From a virus, in IMG/VR virus record IMGVR_UViG_3300028269_000003, positions 1 through 64,000 of that record: 64,000 nucleotides of DNA. The stretch is one strand, 5' to 3'. Numbering within the stretch: the stretch's first letter is position 1; each line of letters begins with the position of its first letter. Below the pieces are notes generated by a model. That model was given only the letters and a program-made list of their open reading frames with translations, searched no databases and was not told the DNA's origin. The position numbers were made by a program, and so were the translations under genes. Of the stretch, positions 56,628 to 64,000 are shown piece after piece.

Positions 56628-57680
56628 TTATGTAAATAATTCGCCATCTAAGCGTTCTAATTCTTTTAATGTGTAAACCTTACCACGCTCATTTACAAAT
56701 CTGTCCAGCGTCATGCCTTCACGAAATAATTTGCCTTTAGCTTTACCTAGCACTTCATCTTGAAACTTAGCAGGCTTTTTGCGTAACCATTCTTGATAGG
56801 TTAATGATTCAGGCACTTGCCCATCCATGCTTGCCCTAGTTGATTGCGGCACTTCTTCAGCATCAAAGCCTAATTCTTGCCATGATTTAATCACTACTGT
56901 GTAAGTAGAGCGGCAGTTAAAGTGGGCGGGCAATGATGGTTTAGCCTGACCTATTCTGTAAATGTTACCATCACGGCTAGCGCATAATTCAGTAGTTCTG
57001 GCATCTAGTGTTGCTGTATAGCGATAACCTTTAATCAAGTCTTGGTTTTCATCATAAAAAGACTCTCTAGCGTAGTTTGCTGTATGTGCTACGGCTGTTC
57101 TGACAACGGCTTCAGCATTACGTTTATTGATTGCCAATATACCATCTTCATAATTTAACGCACGACTACCTCTAATGCGTTTAGTTATCTGTGGGATTGT
57201 TTGACCTTCAACAAAGCCAATTCTCACAGCATCACGAATCTTTGCACTTGCATCGGCTTCTAAACCGCTAACCCATTCAGATAACAGTCTGCCTTGAAAC
57301 GGTCTAGCCATAGCTGCGGCATATACTTGTCTAGGTGCTGGACTATTAAACTCTAAAGCTAAAGGCACTGCATTATCAAATAGGTTTGTTTGGTAGCCTA
57401 ACTCATAAGCAGTTAATTCTGAAAGCGATACATCAAGTTCATCAGCAACTGATTGATATGCTTTTTCGTTAATTTTTCGGATTGATTTTAATTGTTCATC
57501 AATGCGTTCAACGCTAGGTGATTCAGGTAAACGTTCTAGTTGTTTGATTAATTGAGCATACAAATCTGAATCAGTACGTTTTAGCAAAGCAATAATCTTA
57601 TTGACTATGCCGTTGCCATATCTGATTAAACCTATCTGATGCGATACTTCTGCATCAAGTATTTTGTCATTAACGCCCAT
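56628..57680 (-). CDS. Head morphogenesis protein, Mu F / SPP1 gp7-like
   Basis: 350 aa. ARPFQGRLLSEWVSGLEADA, RRGSRAL-like region (TKRIRGSRALNYEDGILAI), ARTTELCASRDG, then LPAHFNCRSTYTVV, the His/Cys-Arg-Ser signature of the Mu F family. Located between portal and scaffold, the conserved place. Likely a minor internal head protein. Confidence 0.85.
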   Translation of the reverse strand: MGVNDKILDAEVSHQIGLIRYGNGIVNKIIALLKRTDSDLYAQLIKQLERLPESPSVERIDEQLKSIRKINEKAYQSVADELDVSLSELTAYELGYQTNLFDNAVPLALEFNSPAPRQVYAAAMARPFQGRLLSEWVSGLEADASAKIRDAVRIGFVEGQTIPQITKRIRGSRALNYEDGILAINKRNAEAVVRTAVAHTANYARESFYDENQDLIKGYRYTATLDARTTELCASRDGNIYRIGQAKPSLPAHFNCRSTYTVVIKSWQELGFDAEEVPQSTRASMDGQVPESLTYQEWLRKKPAKFQDEVLGKAKGKLFREGMTLDRFVNERGKVYTLKELERLDGELFT

Positions 57681-59095
57681 TATGATGCTACATCATCATC
57701 CGTATTTAAATCAATCGTAAGATTAGGCTGTGCATTGGCAATCTTTTCCTGTTCATCTTCCATTGATTCATCAGCATCAATAATTTCACCGTTTTGTAAA
57801 TTCTTAAACAGCGTGTCGTAACTGATTGCGCCTGCTTGCCATGATTTAACGAGTTCAGCTAATTCTTGCGGTGACATTTTAGCTGGGTGATAGTCAGTGT
57901 TAAGTTTAAACTCAATCTCTTGCGTAATGCCTTCCCACTGAGCCATGAAGTTAAGCATTTTCTCTAATTGCTGTGAAATCATTTTGGCAATCCCAGCCAA
58001 TACAGATGATTCGCCATTAACACGCAGTTTCATTGTTCCTTCTGCTTCAACGCCTGCTTTTTGTTGCTCAAGCATCCTAGCGCCAATCACTGCCATTTGT
58101 TTTTCTTTGCGGTCTAGGTTTTTCTCTAGCGCACCCAATCCTTGACCACTAAACTCAATAAACTTTCCGTCTGCGTTTTCGTTATTGCTTACAATAGCCG
58201 TCTGTGAGCCTAGATATATTTTTTCATTTTCATCTAAAGTAACACCAGCCAAAAACAGCATAGGCAAGCCAGTAAAGTGTGTGCCATATTCGTAATCAGC
58301 ACTAACACGATAATGAGCAAGGTTTAAATCAACCAAGTCTAACAATGGTGGATATTCAGGATTAATGTCATTATCAAATGCACCAAATGAATAGAAAGGT
58401 ATAAATGGTATTGGCCTGCCATTCATTAGTGGAATAATCACATCGCTGACCTGCTCAAGACCGCCATTGCCTTCACGATAAACAACTTGTGAATAAACAC
58501 CATCAACTAATCTTAAAACACGATACTGAGTGCCATATTCGCTTTCATAAGCATCAACTGACTGTTCGTATTGTTCTGCCAATACAACTAATGTCGGTTG
58601 CATTGAGTTGTTAATGCGCTCAACCTTCCAGTTAATGATTGATTCAGTAGCGTAAAAACTGGCATACGGTCTAAGGTTTAATTGTGCTGCTGTTGCTGCG
58701 TTAGGTGGTCGTTCTGTTACTTGCGGAAACTCTACCAATACACCACAACGATATACTGTCAAAACTTCACGCAGTATCTTTTCTGCAAACGCATCAGTTG
58801 TTGTATCTTTTAAATCAAGGTCTTTGTATATGCGTTCAAATGAATCAGGATATTCGCTGTATGGCTCTTTGCGAAACACCATGCCACTCAAGCCGTCTAA
58901 CGTGCGACCGCTAGCATTAAAATATGTTGCTCGCATTTTATAGGCTAGATAGTCTTGCGGTGTCTGACCAGCTAACACTGGCAAATAAGCTTGCCCTCGT
59001 TCATGCACTGCATATTGCCCTGCAAAAGCATCACGGCATTTCTGCCAGATAGGTTTCATCTTTTCGTATGTTGGGTGCAAGGTATTGATAGCCAT
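57680..59095 (-). CDS. Portal protein, phage B (DUF4055-like)
   Basis: About 471 aa. Starts INTLHPTYEKMKPIWQKCRD, has YLVLAGQTPQDYLAYKMRA-like block (PVLAGQTPQDYLAYKMRATY), LDGLSGMVFRKEP, and a C-terminal helix region with ARMLEQQKAGVEAEGTMKLR. That is the DUF4055 portal-type layout. Directly downstream of terminase. Unrelated to phage A's portal. Confidence 0.82.
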   Translation of the reverse strand: MAINTLHPTYEKMKPIWQKCRDAFAGQYAVHERGQAYLPVLAGQTPQDYLAYKMRATYFNASGRTLDGLSGMVFRKEPYSEYPDSFERIYKDLDLKDTTTDAFAEKILREVLTVYRCGVLVEFPQVTERPPNAATAAQLNLRPYASFYATESIINWKVERINNSMQPTLVVLAEQYEQSVDAYESEYGTQYRVLRLVDGVYSQVVYREGNGGLEQVSDVIIPLMNGRPIPFIPFYSFGAFDNDINPEYPPLLDLVDLNLAHYRVSADYEYGTHFTGLPMLFLAGVTLDENEKIYLGSQTAIVSNNENADGKFIEFSGQGLGALEKNLDRKEKQMAVIGARMLEQQKAGVEAEGTMKLRVNGESSVLAGIAKMISQQLEKMLNFMAQWEGITQEIEFKLNTDYHPAKMSPQELAELVKSWQAGAISYDTLFKNLQNGEIIDADESMEDEQEKIANAQPNLTIDLNTDDDVAS

Positions 59096-59097
59096 AA

Positions 59098-60327
59098 TCA
59101 TATTCCCATGATTTTAGTTCGCATTATACTGCGAGATTGTATTGGATAGCGATACGCAATGAAATAGGTAGCACTATCAATTACATGGTCAAAGCCTGAT
59201 GTTTTGTCTGGCTCGCCATTTTTATCGTATGCCTGACGCTCTAATGCTTCAACAAGTGAAGGGCAAGTGTCAGGATTAACACGATATTTTCTTGATTCTA
59301 TCATGGAATTTGCAGATAAAACTCTATCTTTTACTGCTGGGTTTGCGTTATTTACTAAAATATTAAATCCATGATGCCGCAAAATAGCTATGTCAGATTC
59401 ACTGGCATTTTGTGATTTACGGCTGTTGCCACTTGCATCAGGATAAATATAAATGGCATGGCCTTTATCTTTGTACCGTTCTTTTAACATTCTTGCGATA
59501 GTTGGGGTGTCAAAAACGCCAGTATATTCTTTGACTGCGTGCGGTTCGTTATTACGAAGAACATGAATGACTGCACTCATGTTGGTCACGTTAAAGTCCA
59601 TGCCAATATGCAATGGCTCACCATCTTTTATCGTTTCAAATGTTTCATTTAGCTTGCGGTCAAATGTTGGATATACTGAACCTGCTGTTAAGTTTACAAA
59701 CTCACCATCAAGATAAGCTGATAATAGATTGCTTGGGTATGTTTTTTTTAAGTTTTCAATGTAATCAGGCGGAAGATTTATTTCATTTTCATAAGTGCTA
59801 GCTTTGTAAATAACATAGCCGTCTTTTTTTTCTTTTACCCATCTATCGTAAACAAAGCGATAGCCTTCTGGAGTTGTTGCCACTGCAACGGTATTTTTAA
59901 TGCCGCACTTTTGGCGATTACGAGCGATTACTTTATTCCAGACTTCTCTGGCTTTTTCTTTTTTAAGCGTATCAAGTTCATCAAGTATTGAGTGTGCAAC
60001 TTCATAACCTACTATGCGTTCTGGGTTTTCCATTGTGCGAAACAATATGCGACCAGCGTTAGGAAACTCAATGTAAGATGATTGACGATTAAGTTTATAT
60101 GCCCATTGTTTACGCTCGCACAGTTCTGGAAAGCGTTTAAAGGCAATATCTTCAACAAGTGGGTAAGTAGGTAAGTAGTAAGCAATGTCACAGTCTTTAA
60201 ACATAGACTTAAACATCATCGCTCTAGCTATTGCGGCTGCTGTTTTTCCAGAGCCAAAGCCGCCAACAAATGCAGGAAAAGTTTCAAATGATGTGGCAAA
60301 TGCTTTTTGTGTCTGTGTTAATGCCAT
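59098..60327 (-). CDS. Terminase large subunit, phage B
   Basis: 409 aa. Walker A GGFGSGKT (22-29), Walker B SILDELD (113-119), nuclease Asp in IGMDFNV (244), IYPDASG (297) and HVIDSATYF (384). All key acidic residues are present. Different lineage from the phage A terminase. Overlaps the small-subunit stop. Confidence 0.92.
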   Translation of the reverse strand: MALTQTQKAFATSFETFPAFVGGFGSGKTAAAIARAMMFKSMFKDCDIAYYLPTYPLVEDIAFKRFPELCERKQWAYKLNRQSSYIEFPNAGRILFRTMENPERIVGYEVAHSILDELDTLKKEKAREVWNKVIARNRQKCGIKNTVAVATTPEGYRFVYDRWVKEKKDGYVIYKASTYENEINLPPDYIENLKKTYPSNLLSAYLDGEFVNLTAGSVYPTFDRKLNETFETIKDGEPLHIGMDFNVTNMSAVIHVLRNNEPHAVKEYTGVFDTPTIARMLKERYKDKGHAIYIYPDASGNSRKSQNASESDIAILRHHGFNILVNNANPAVKDRVLSANSMIESRKYRVNPDTCPSLVEALERQAYDKNGEPDKTSGFDHVIDSATYFIAYRYPIQSRSIMRTKIMGI

Positions 60328-60701
60328 TAAACAAAATCATCAGGCGATACGTTTGGCAATTCACTAAGAGTAACACTTGCTGCAACTTCTTGCTTATCTG
60401 AATAGCCATGTTTAGTTAAAATTAACTTAGTTATAGTTGAATTAAAATTGCCTTTTAGACCTTCATTTAACAATTTAGATTCTTGCAATTTCATAATTCC
60501 GTCTAAAATGTTCTGAAATTCTTCAGACTGTTTTGCATATTCATAAATATTATTTCTACCTTTTTCAGTATAACAAGCCAAACCAGCAATAGATGGTATA
60601 ACTTCACCTACTGCTTCATAACCGCCATAAAGATATTCTTTAGCTTTCTCTAATGTTTCAGCTAATTGGCTTGGTCTACCTACTTTATTTTTTTGTGTCA
60701 T
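60327..60701 (-). CDS. Terminase small subunit, phage B (124 aa)
   Basis: Starts TQKNKVGRPSQLAETLEKAK, helical HTH-like middle (IPSIAGLACYTEKGRNNIYE) and GNFNSTITKLILTKHGYSDK, the common oligomerisation/end motif of phage small terminase proteins. Confidence 0.82.
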   Translation of the reverse strand: MTQKNKVGRPSQLAETLEKAKEYLYGGYEAVGEVIPSIAGLACYTEKGRNNIYEYAKQSEEFQNILDGIMKLQESKLLNEGLKGNFNSTITKLILTKHGYSDKQEVAASVTLSELPNVSPDDFV

Positions 60702-60706
60702 TTAAT

Positions 60707-60985
60707 TTACCTAATCATTCTCATGTCATCTTCAAATTTGCCTTTACATAAAGCAAAAGCATCATCCCAACGCATTTTATATTCTACATTGTTTTTATAT
60801 TGCTCATAGTCTTTCATAAATTGGTCATAACTGCCACCTGCTGCACGACCACTAGCACACCCATGTTTAACTGCGTCTATCAATTCTTGCGGTGCGCCTT
60901 GAGCTTCACCAATTTGCTGAATCCTGTCACCTAACGACACACATCCTGTCAGCATCATAACTGATAATAATATTGTTGTTTTCAT
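60707..60985 (-). CDS. Phage lipoprotein next to terminase (92 aa)
   Basis: ATG 60985 follows ATTGGAGATTAAA; a TTG four codons upstream is unlikely. Signal MKTTILLSVMMLTGC has lipobox LTGC. The mature part carries GCASGRAAGGSY, YEQYKNN and MRWDDAFALCKGKFE, a recurrent phage pattern with two Cys. First gene after the leader RNA. Superinfection exclusion or surface change is a guess. Confidence 0.68.
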   Translation of the reverse strand: MKTTILLSVMMLTGCVSLGDRIQQIGEAQGAPQELIDAVKHGCASGRAAGGSYDQFMKDYEQYKNNVEYKMRWDDAFALCKGKFEDDMRMIR

Positions 60986-61009
60986 TTTAATCTCCAATGA
61001 TTAAATTTT

Positions 61010-61190
61010 CGCTATTAAGACTGCGCCATAGTTTGGGCGAACCCTACAAATCTATCGCTTTACAATCCAACGTAATGTTTAGTGTTGCCACAGGTTGCGA
61101 CTACCTACCCATACTCGCTACGTCTGTGTCTGTTCTAATCTCAGAACGATGGCTAGGTCTATGGCATCTCACAGCATCCGCTTTCAGGTA
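61010..61190 (-). ncRNA. Structured late-operon leader RNA, phage B
   Basis: Shares with phage A the 17-base 5' block (61173-61189, identical) and a 44-base core (61081-61124, 39 of 44). The core keeps the AGGT-AGTCGCA-ACCT and GTG-GCAA-CAC hairpins. The intervening hairpin GTTCT-GAGATT-AGAAC (61132-61147) replaces GGAAT-GGTTCA-ATTCC with the same size. No coding frame. The lipoprotein gene starts about 25 bases after it. Confidence 0.7.
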
Positions 61191-61195
61191 TATCT

Positions 61196-61225
61196 ATTAT
61201 AAACATTATTTATAAATTATTTCAA
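61196..61225 (-). promoter_or_regulatory. Leftward late promoter, phage B
   Basis: On the minus strand TTGAAA (61220-61225), 18 bases, TATAAT (61196-61201). Same place and geometry as 24244-24273, right after the HTH gene. The -35 half-site has one change relative to TTGCAA. Confidence 0.78.
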
Positions 61226-61226
61226 A

Positions 61227-61451
61227 CTAATTAATCAGACTAAGCGATTTTAAATTATGCTTATCTCTACATAAATCATAATGCAAATCTAAAAGTGCTA
61301 TGGCCTTGCTAAACTTAGGCTCGTATATCTCATGCCTTGCTAAATGCCCGATACTTTGAGCATCTATGTTAGTTTTTTTAGATATTGCTTCATAAGTTAA
61401 ACCAGCATTACGAAGGTTTAAGATTATTCTTTGATAATTAATTTTAATCAT
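61227..61451 (-). CDS. Small helix-turn-helix protein (74 aa), phage B
   Basis: Nearly identical to 24275-24499 in the HTH region (AGLTYEAISKKTNIDAQSIG). ATGA overlap with the fused helicase-methyltransferase gene. Its retained position before the late promoter supports a regulatory link. Confidence 0.7.
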   Translation of the reverse strand: MIKINYQRIILNLRNAGLTYEAISKKTNIDAQSIGHLARHEIYEPKFSKAIALLDLHYDLCRDKHNLKSLSLIN

Positions 61452-63643
61452 GCGAATAAATCCTGTGTCTGCTTGCTTAGTTCGTTGATATTCTTAACAG
61501 CTTGCTCAAAATATGACTTTTTGAGTTCACTACCAATAAACCTACGCCCCATTTTAACGGCCGTGTAACCTTCGCTACCAACTCCCGTAAACGGACTAAA
61601 CACTAAATCATTAGGTGCAGTCCATAAATCTAAGGCGCGTTCAATAACATCAAGCTGCAATGGGCATATATGTTTTACATCATCATCTTCACGCGCATCA
61701 CGAAAGTTTAATGTTCTCGATTGGTCAATATCAAACCATACTGGGCTTGCGTATTTCTGCCATTTTTCAACTGGAAACTCTTCTGCTGTATGTGATACAG
61801 GGTGAGGATTAACGCCATCTTTACGCATAATAACAAGATAATCTGCTAATCCTTGCCTACTCATTGCGCTGTCTTTTTTAATCGTTTTATGAAGCAATCC
61901 AAGCGCTTTAGTGCGCTGCATTGCGACTACTGGGTCTTTCCATATACAAACTTCACTATGATATATCCATCCTTTTTCACAGAATAATCTAATCAACTCA
62001 CCGCGAAAATCACGAATGCCGATAAACCCATCATTTACTTTGCTAGTAGGCAAGTTCATGCAATGCACAGCCATCAATCTGCCTGGCTTTGTTATTCTTA
62101 ACATTTCATCTACCAAGTAACCAAAGTGCTGATAAAAGTCTGAATGGGTTTTACTGTTACCCATATCGCGGTCACTGTTTGAGTAGGTAAACAATGAAGC
62201 AAAAGGCGGTGAGTAAATTGTAAAGTCTATGCTATCTGATTCAATCTCACGCGCTAAATCAATACAATCTGCGTTATGCACAGTCCAGCCATCGCCATGA
62301 TATACATCACGCACATAATCATCTTTTTCAAGAATTGCGCCAAATACTTCTTTTTTCATTGACTCGCTCATATGTTTCACCATCTCCATGCCCATTTGAT
62401 TATTCTGCTCTTCTTTGCGTTTAATGTTAGCAACTACCGCGCCTTCTGATTCTGCACTTACTACGTGTACGTTGACTTCTTTTTCTTGACCGAAACGATA
62501 GAACCTGCGAATAGCTTGATAATACTGCTCCCAACTGTCTGATAAACCTACAAAAACAGTGTTATGGCAATTTTGAAAGTTCATGCCAGCACCTAGAATT
62601 TTAGGCTTGCTAACCAATACGCGCAGATTGCCATTTAAAAAGTCATGCACTGTTTTTTCTTTATGCTCAATAGTATCTGAACCTGACACATCAACCGCGC
62701 CATTAATTAACTTGCATAGCTTTTCAGCCTCTTCGTTACGGTGACACCATAAAACAAACTGCTCATCGCTTGCATTTACAATTTCAGCAACTTTAGCCAC
62801 GCGGTCATCTATTGATTCTTTACGTGCTTTGTTACGTTCGAGCAAGCCAGTAGCAATATCAGCAAATAAGTCAGTAGTCGGTTCTGATTCAACTACGTGT
62901 TCAATCATGTTTAATGGCGGCAATATATAAGCACTACCATCAAAACCTAAATCAGCAGGGCTTCGGATAACAACTGACCATGTAGCTAACCATTCCCAAA
63001 ATTTAGTGCGACCATGCCCTTTTAATATCCATGTTCCAGTATCGCCAGCATCATTGATAAAGTAAGTAGCTAGCATTTCAGCCATTCCCATAATGCCTAA
63101 AAACTCGCACTGGTTGCCTAATTCCATAAAGTCATTGGGTGAAGGCGTAGCAGTACAACTCAAACGATATGGCACTTGCTGACACGCTTCAATCATTGAA
63201 TTTCTAGTTTTTCCGTCACGGTTTTTTAAAATGCTAGACTCATCAAGTACAACGCCTGCAAATTCTGACAAATCAAAATGCTCTAGCATTTCATAGTTTG
63301 TGATATTGATTCCGTCTTTTATATTTTCACCGCTACGGCAATAATGAATATCAATTCCAAACTTCTGCCCTTCTCGCACTGTTTGTTGCGCTACGCACAA
63401 AGGCGCAAATATAAGCACGTTGCCATTAGTGTGATTAACAACTTCCTGCGCCCATGAAGTTTGCATTAAAGTTTTACCAAGTCCAGTATCAGCAAATATA
63501 GCTGCACGACCTCGCTTTAATGCCCACTTAACAATTACACGCTGGAAATCAAACAAGTTAGAATTAAGTGCATTTTCATCAACGTCAAATCCGCTAATGA
63601 TTGGGACTATTTTTTTTGCCTCTATAAATTCTTCGTATTTCAT
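61448..63643 (-). CDS. Fused SNF2-type helicase - DNA methyltransferase (731 aa)
   Basis: N-terminal helicase: DTGLGKT near 53-59, DESS, TATPSPNDF and QAIRRFYRFGQ. After a linker (SMKKEVFGAILEKDD) comes the methyltransferase: DCIDLA, catalytic SPPF, then SPFTGVGSEGY. The order matches phage A's two adjacent genes, so here they are one chain. The second ATG is taken as start for its spacing to GGAG. Coupling remodelling or translocation to methylation is inferred. Confidence 0.85.
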   Translation of the reverse strand: MKYEEFIEAKKIVPIISGFDVDENALNSNLFDFQRVIVKWALKRGRAAIFADTGLGKTLMQTSWAQEVVNHTNGNVLIFAPLCVAQQTVREGQKFGIDIHYCRSGENIKDGINITNYEMLEHFDLSEFAGVVLDESSILKNRDGKTRNSMIEACQQVPYRLSCTATPSPNDFMELGNQCEFLGIMGMAEMLATYFINDAGDTGTWILKGHGRTKFWEWLATWSVVIRSPADLGFDGSAYILPPLNMIEHVVESEPTTDLFADIATGLLERNKARKESIDDRVAKVAEIVNASDEQFVLWCHRNEEAEKLCKLINGAVDVSGSDTIEHKEKTVHDFLNGNLRVLVSKPKILGAGMNFQNCHNTVFVGLSDSWEQYYQAIRRFYRFGQEKEVNVHVVSAESEGAVVANIKRKEEQNNQMGMEMVKHMSESMKKEVFGAILEKDDYVRDVYHGDGWTVHNADCIDLAREIESDSIDFTIYSPPFASLFTYSNSDRDMGNSKTHSDFYQHFGYLVDEMLRITKPGRLMAVHCMNLPTSKVNDGFIGIRDFRGELIRLFCEKGWIYHSEVCIWKDPVVAMQRTKALGLLHKTIKKDSAMSRQGLADYLVIMRKDGVNPHPVSHTAEEFPVEKWQKYASPVWFDIDQSRTLNFRDAREDDDVKHICPLQLDVIERALDLWTAPNDLVFSPFTGVGSEGYTAVKMGRRFIGSELKKSYFEQAVKNINELSKQTQDLFA

Positions 63644-63671
63644 CATATCTCCAATGTTTAAACCGTAACTT

Positions 63672-63701
63672 ATTATAATTTAATTTTACAATTTATTGCA
63701 A
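63672..63701 (-). promoter_or_regulatory. Leftward promoter before the fused gene
   Basis: On the minus strand TTGCAA (63696-63701), 18 bases, TATAAT (63672-63677). DNA from here to the window end is almost the same as 26912-27245 of phage A, while the downstream coding sequence is not. Confidence 0.78.
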
Positions 63702-63709
63702 ACTATTTT

Positions 63710-64000
63710 TTAACATTCAATAATCATTTTCGCTTCATTTCCATATCCGCGCATAATCGTTATAGGTTCAAATTGCTTGTCATCAATGTTTAATGCTTTG
63801 GCTATTCCATCAATGGCAGCTTTACTTGCGCTTAACAGATTATCTAAATCACGTTTACGCTTATCTGACTGCATAAAAGTTATTTTTAAAGGTAACGTAT
63901 CGGCAGGTTTAAATTTTCCGTTTACGCGCTCTGTAAATGCTATTGTGAAGGCTTCTAGCATTACTTCATTTTTAATCTTTACTGTTTTTGCCCAATGTTG
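63710..64000 (-). CDS. rusA: RusA-like resolvase (partial, runs off the window edge)
   Basis: The last 97 codons of a protein whose visible part equals phage A's RusA except for one residue (VKIKNEV for VQIKNEV). Contains KRDLDNLLSASKAAIDG and the second acidic patch. The N-terminal ~19 residues lie beyond position 64000. Confidence 0.85.
   Translation of the reverse strand, partial: QHWAKTVKIKNEVMLEAFTIAFTERVNGKFKPADTLPLKITFMQSDKRKRDLDNLLSASKAAIDGIAKALNIDDKQFEPITIMRGYGNEAKMIIEC

Overview
The window is entirely tailed-phage DNA, AT-rich and densely coding. No bacterial housekeeping gene is visible. Spanin-like lipoproteins, lipobox signal peptides and a tRNA gene with encoded CCA point to a Gram-negative (proteobacterial) host; the genus cannot be read from the sequence.

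Two related but different phage genomes lie head to tail. Phage A (about 1-33946) has a P22-type, podovirus-like morphogenesis block. Phage B (about 33947 to beyond 64000) has a siphovirus-like block with a lambda-style tail. Both share one body plan. A rightward arm carries a string of tiny early genes behind an identical tRNA-Arg(UCU). A leftward late operon runs terminase - portal - capsid - tail - lysis and ends at a convergent terminator facing the right arm. A leftward early/replication block carries RusA, NinB, a SNF2-type helicase and a DNA methyltransferase. A short rightward recombination set (AAA ATPase, SSB, SprT-like protein) leads into the tRNA. The first 50 bases repeat the bases just upstream of the second tRNA, and the two units diverge at the tRNA 3' end. 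The arrangement is therefore a real tandem, a shared recombination point, or an assembly joining two co-occurring phages.

Layout. 1-4551: A right arm, many 20-145 aa genes (membrane peptides, a winged-helix protein, zinc ribbons). 4557-4597: terminator. 4653-6113: A lysis and membrane genes. 6164-12804: tail fibre and ejection proteins. 12801-23232: stabilisation proteins, coat, scaffold, portal and terminases. 23272-24273: GNAT protein, Cys-rich peptide and a structured leader RNA behind a strong promoter. 24275-29920: HTH, methyltransferase, helicase, RusA, DUF1364, NinB, replication proteins and HTH_39. 29952-30016: divergent promoters over a dyad operator. 30052-33941: pentapeptide protein, ATPase, SSB, HNH, SprT-like. 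33947-38361: B tRNA and right arm. 38369-38409: terminator. 38461-39647: B lysis. 39683-54340: B tail, connectors and glycan-type enzymes. 54337-60701: methyltransferase, capsid, scaffold, portal and terminases. 60707-61225: lipoprotein, leader RNA and promoter. 61227-64000: HTH, fused helicase-methyltransferase and a partial RusA cut by the window edge.

Most notable: a conserved leader RNA begins the late transcript of both phages although their late genes are unrelated, which makes it a candidate cis-acting antitermination or regulatory RNA. The helicase and methyltransferase are separate genes in A and one polypeptide in B. A TGCAAA-N5-TTTGCA dyad sits at early promoters. No integrase, excisionase or CI-type repressor was recognised.
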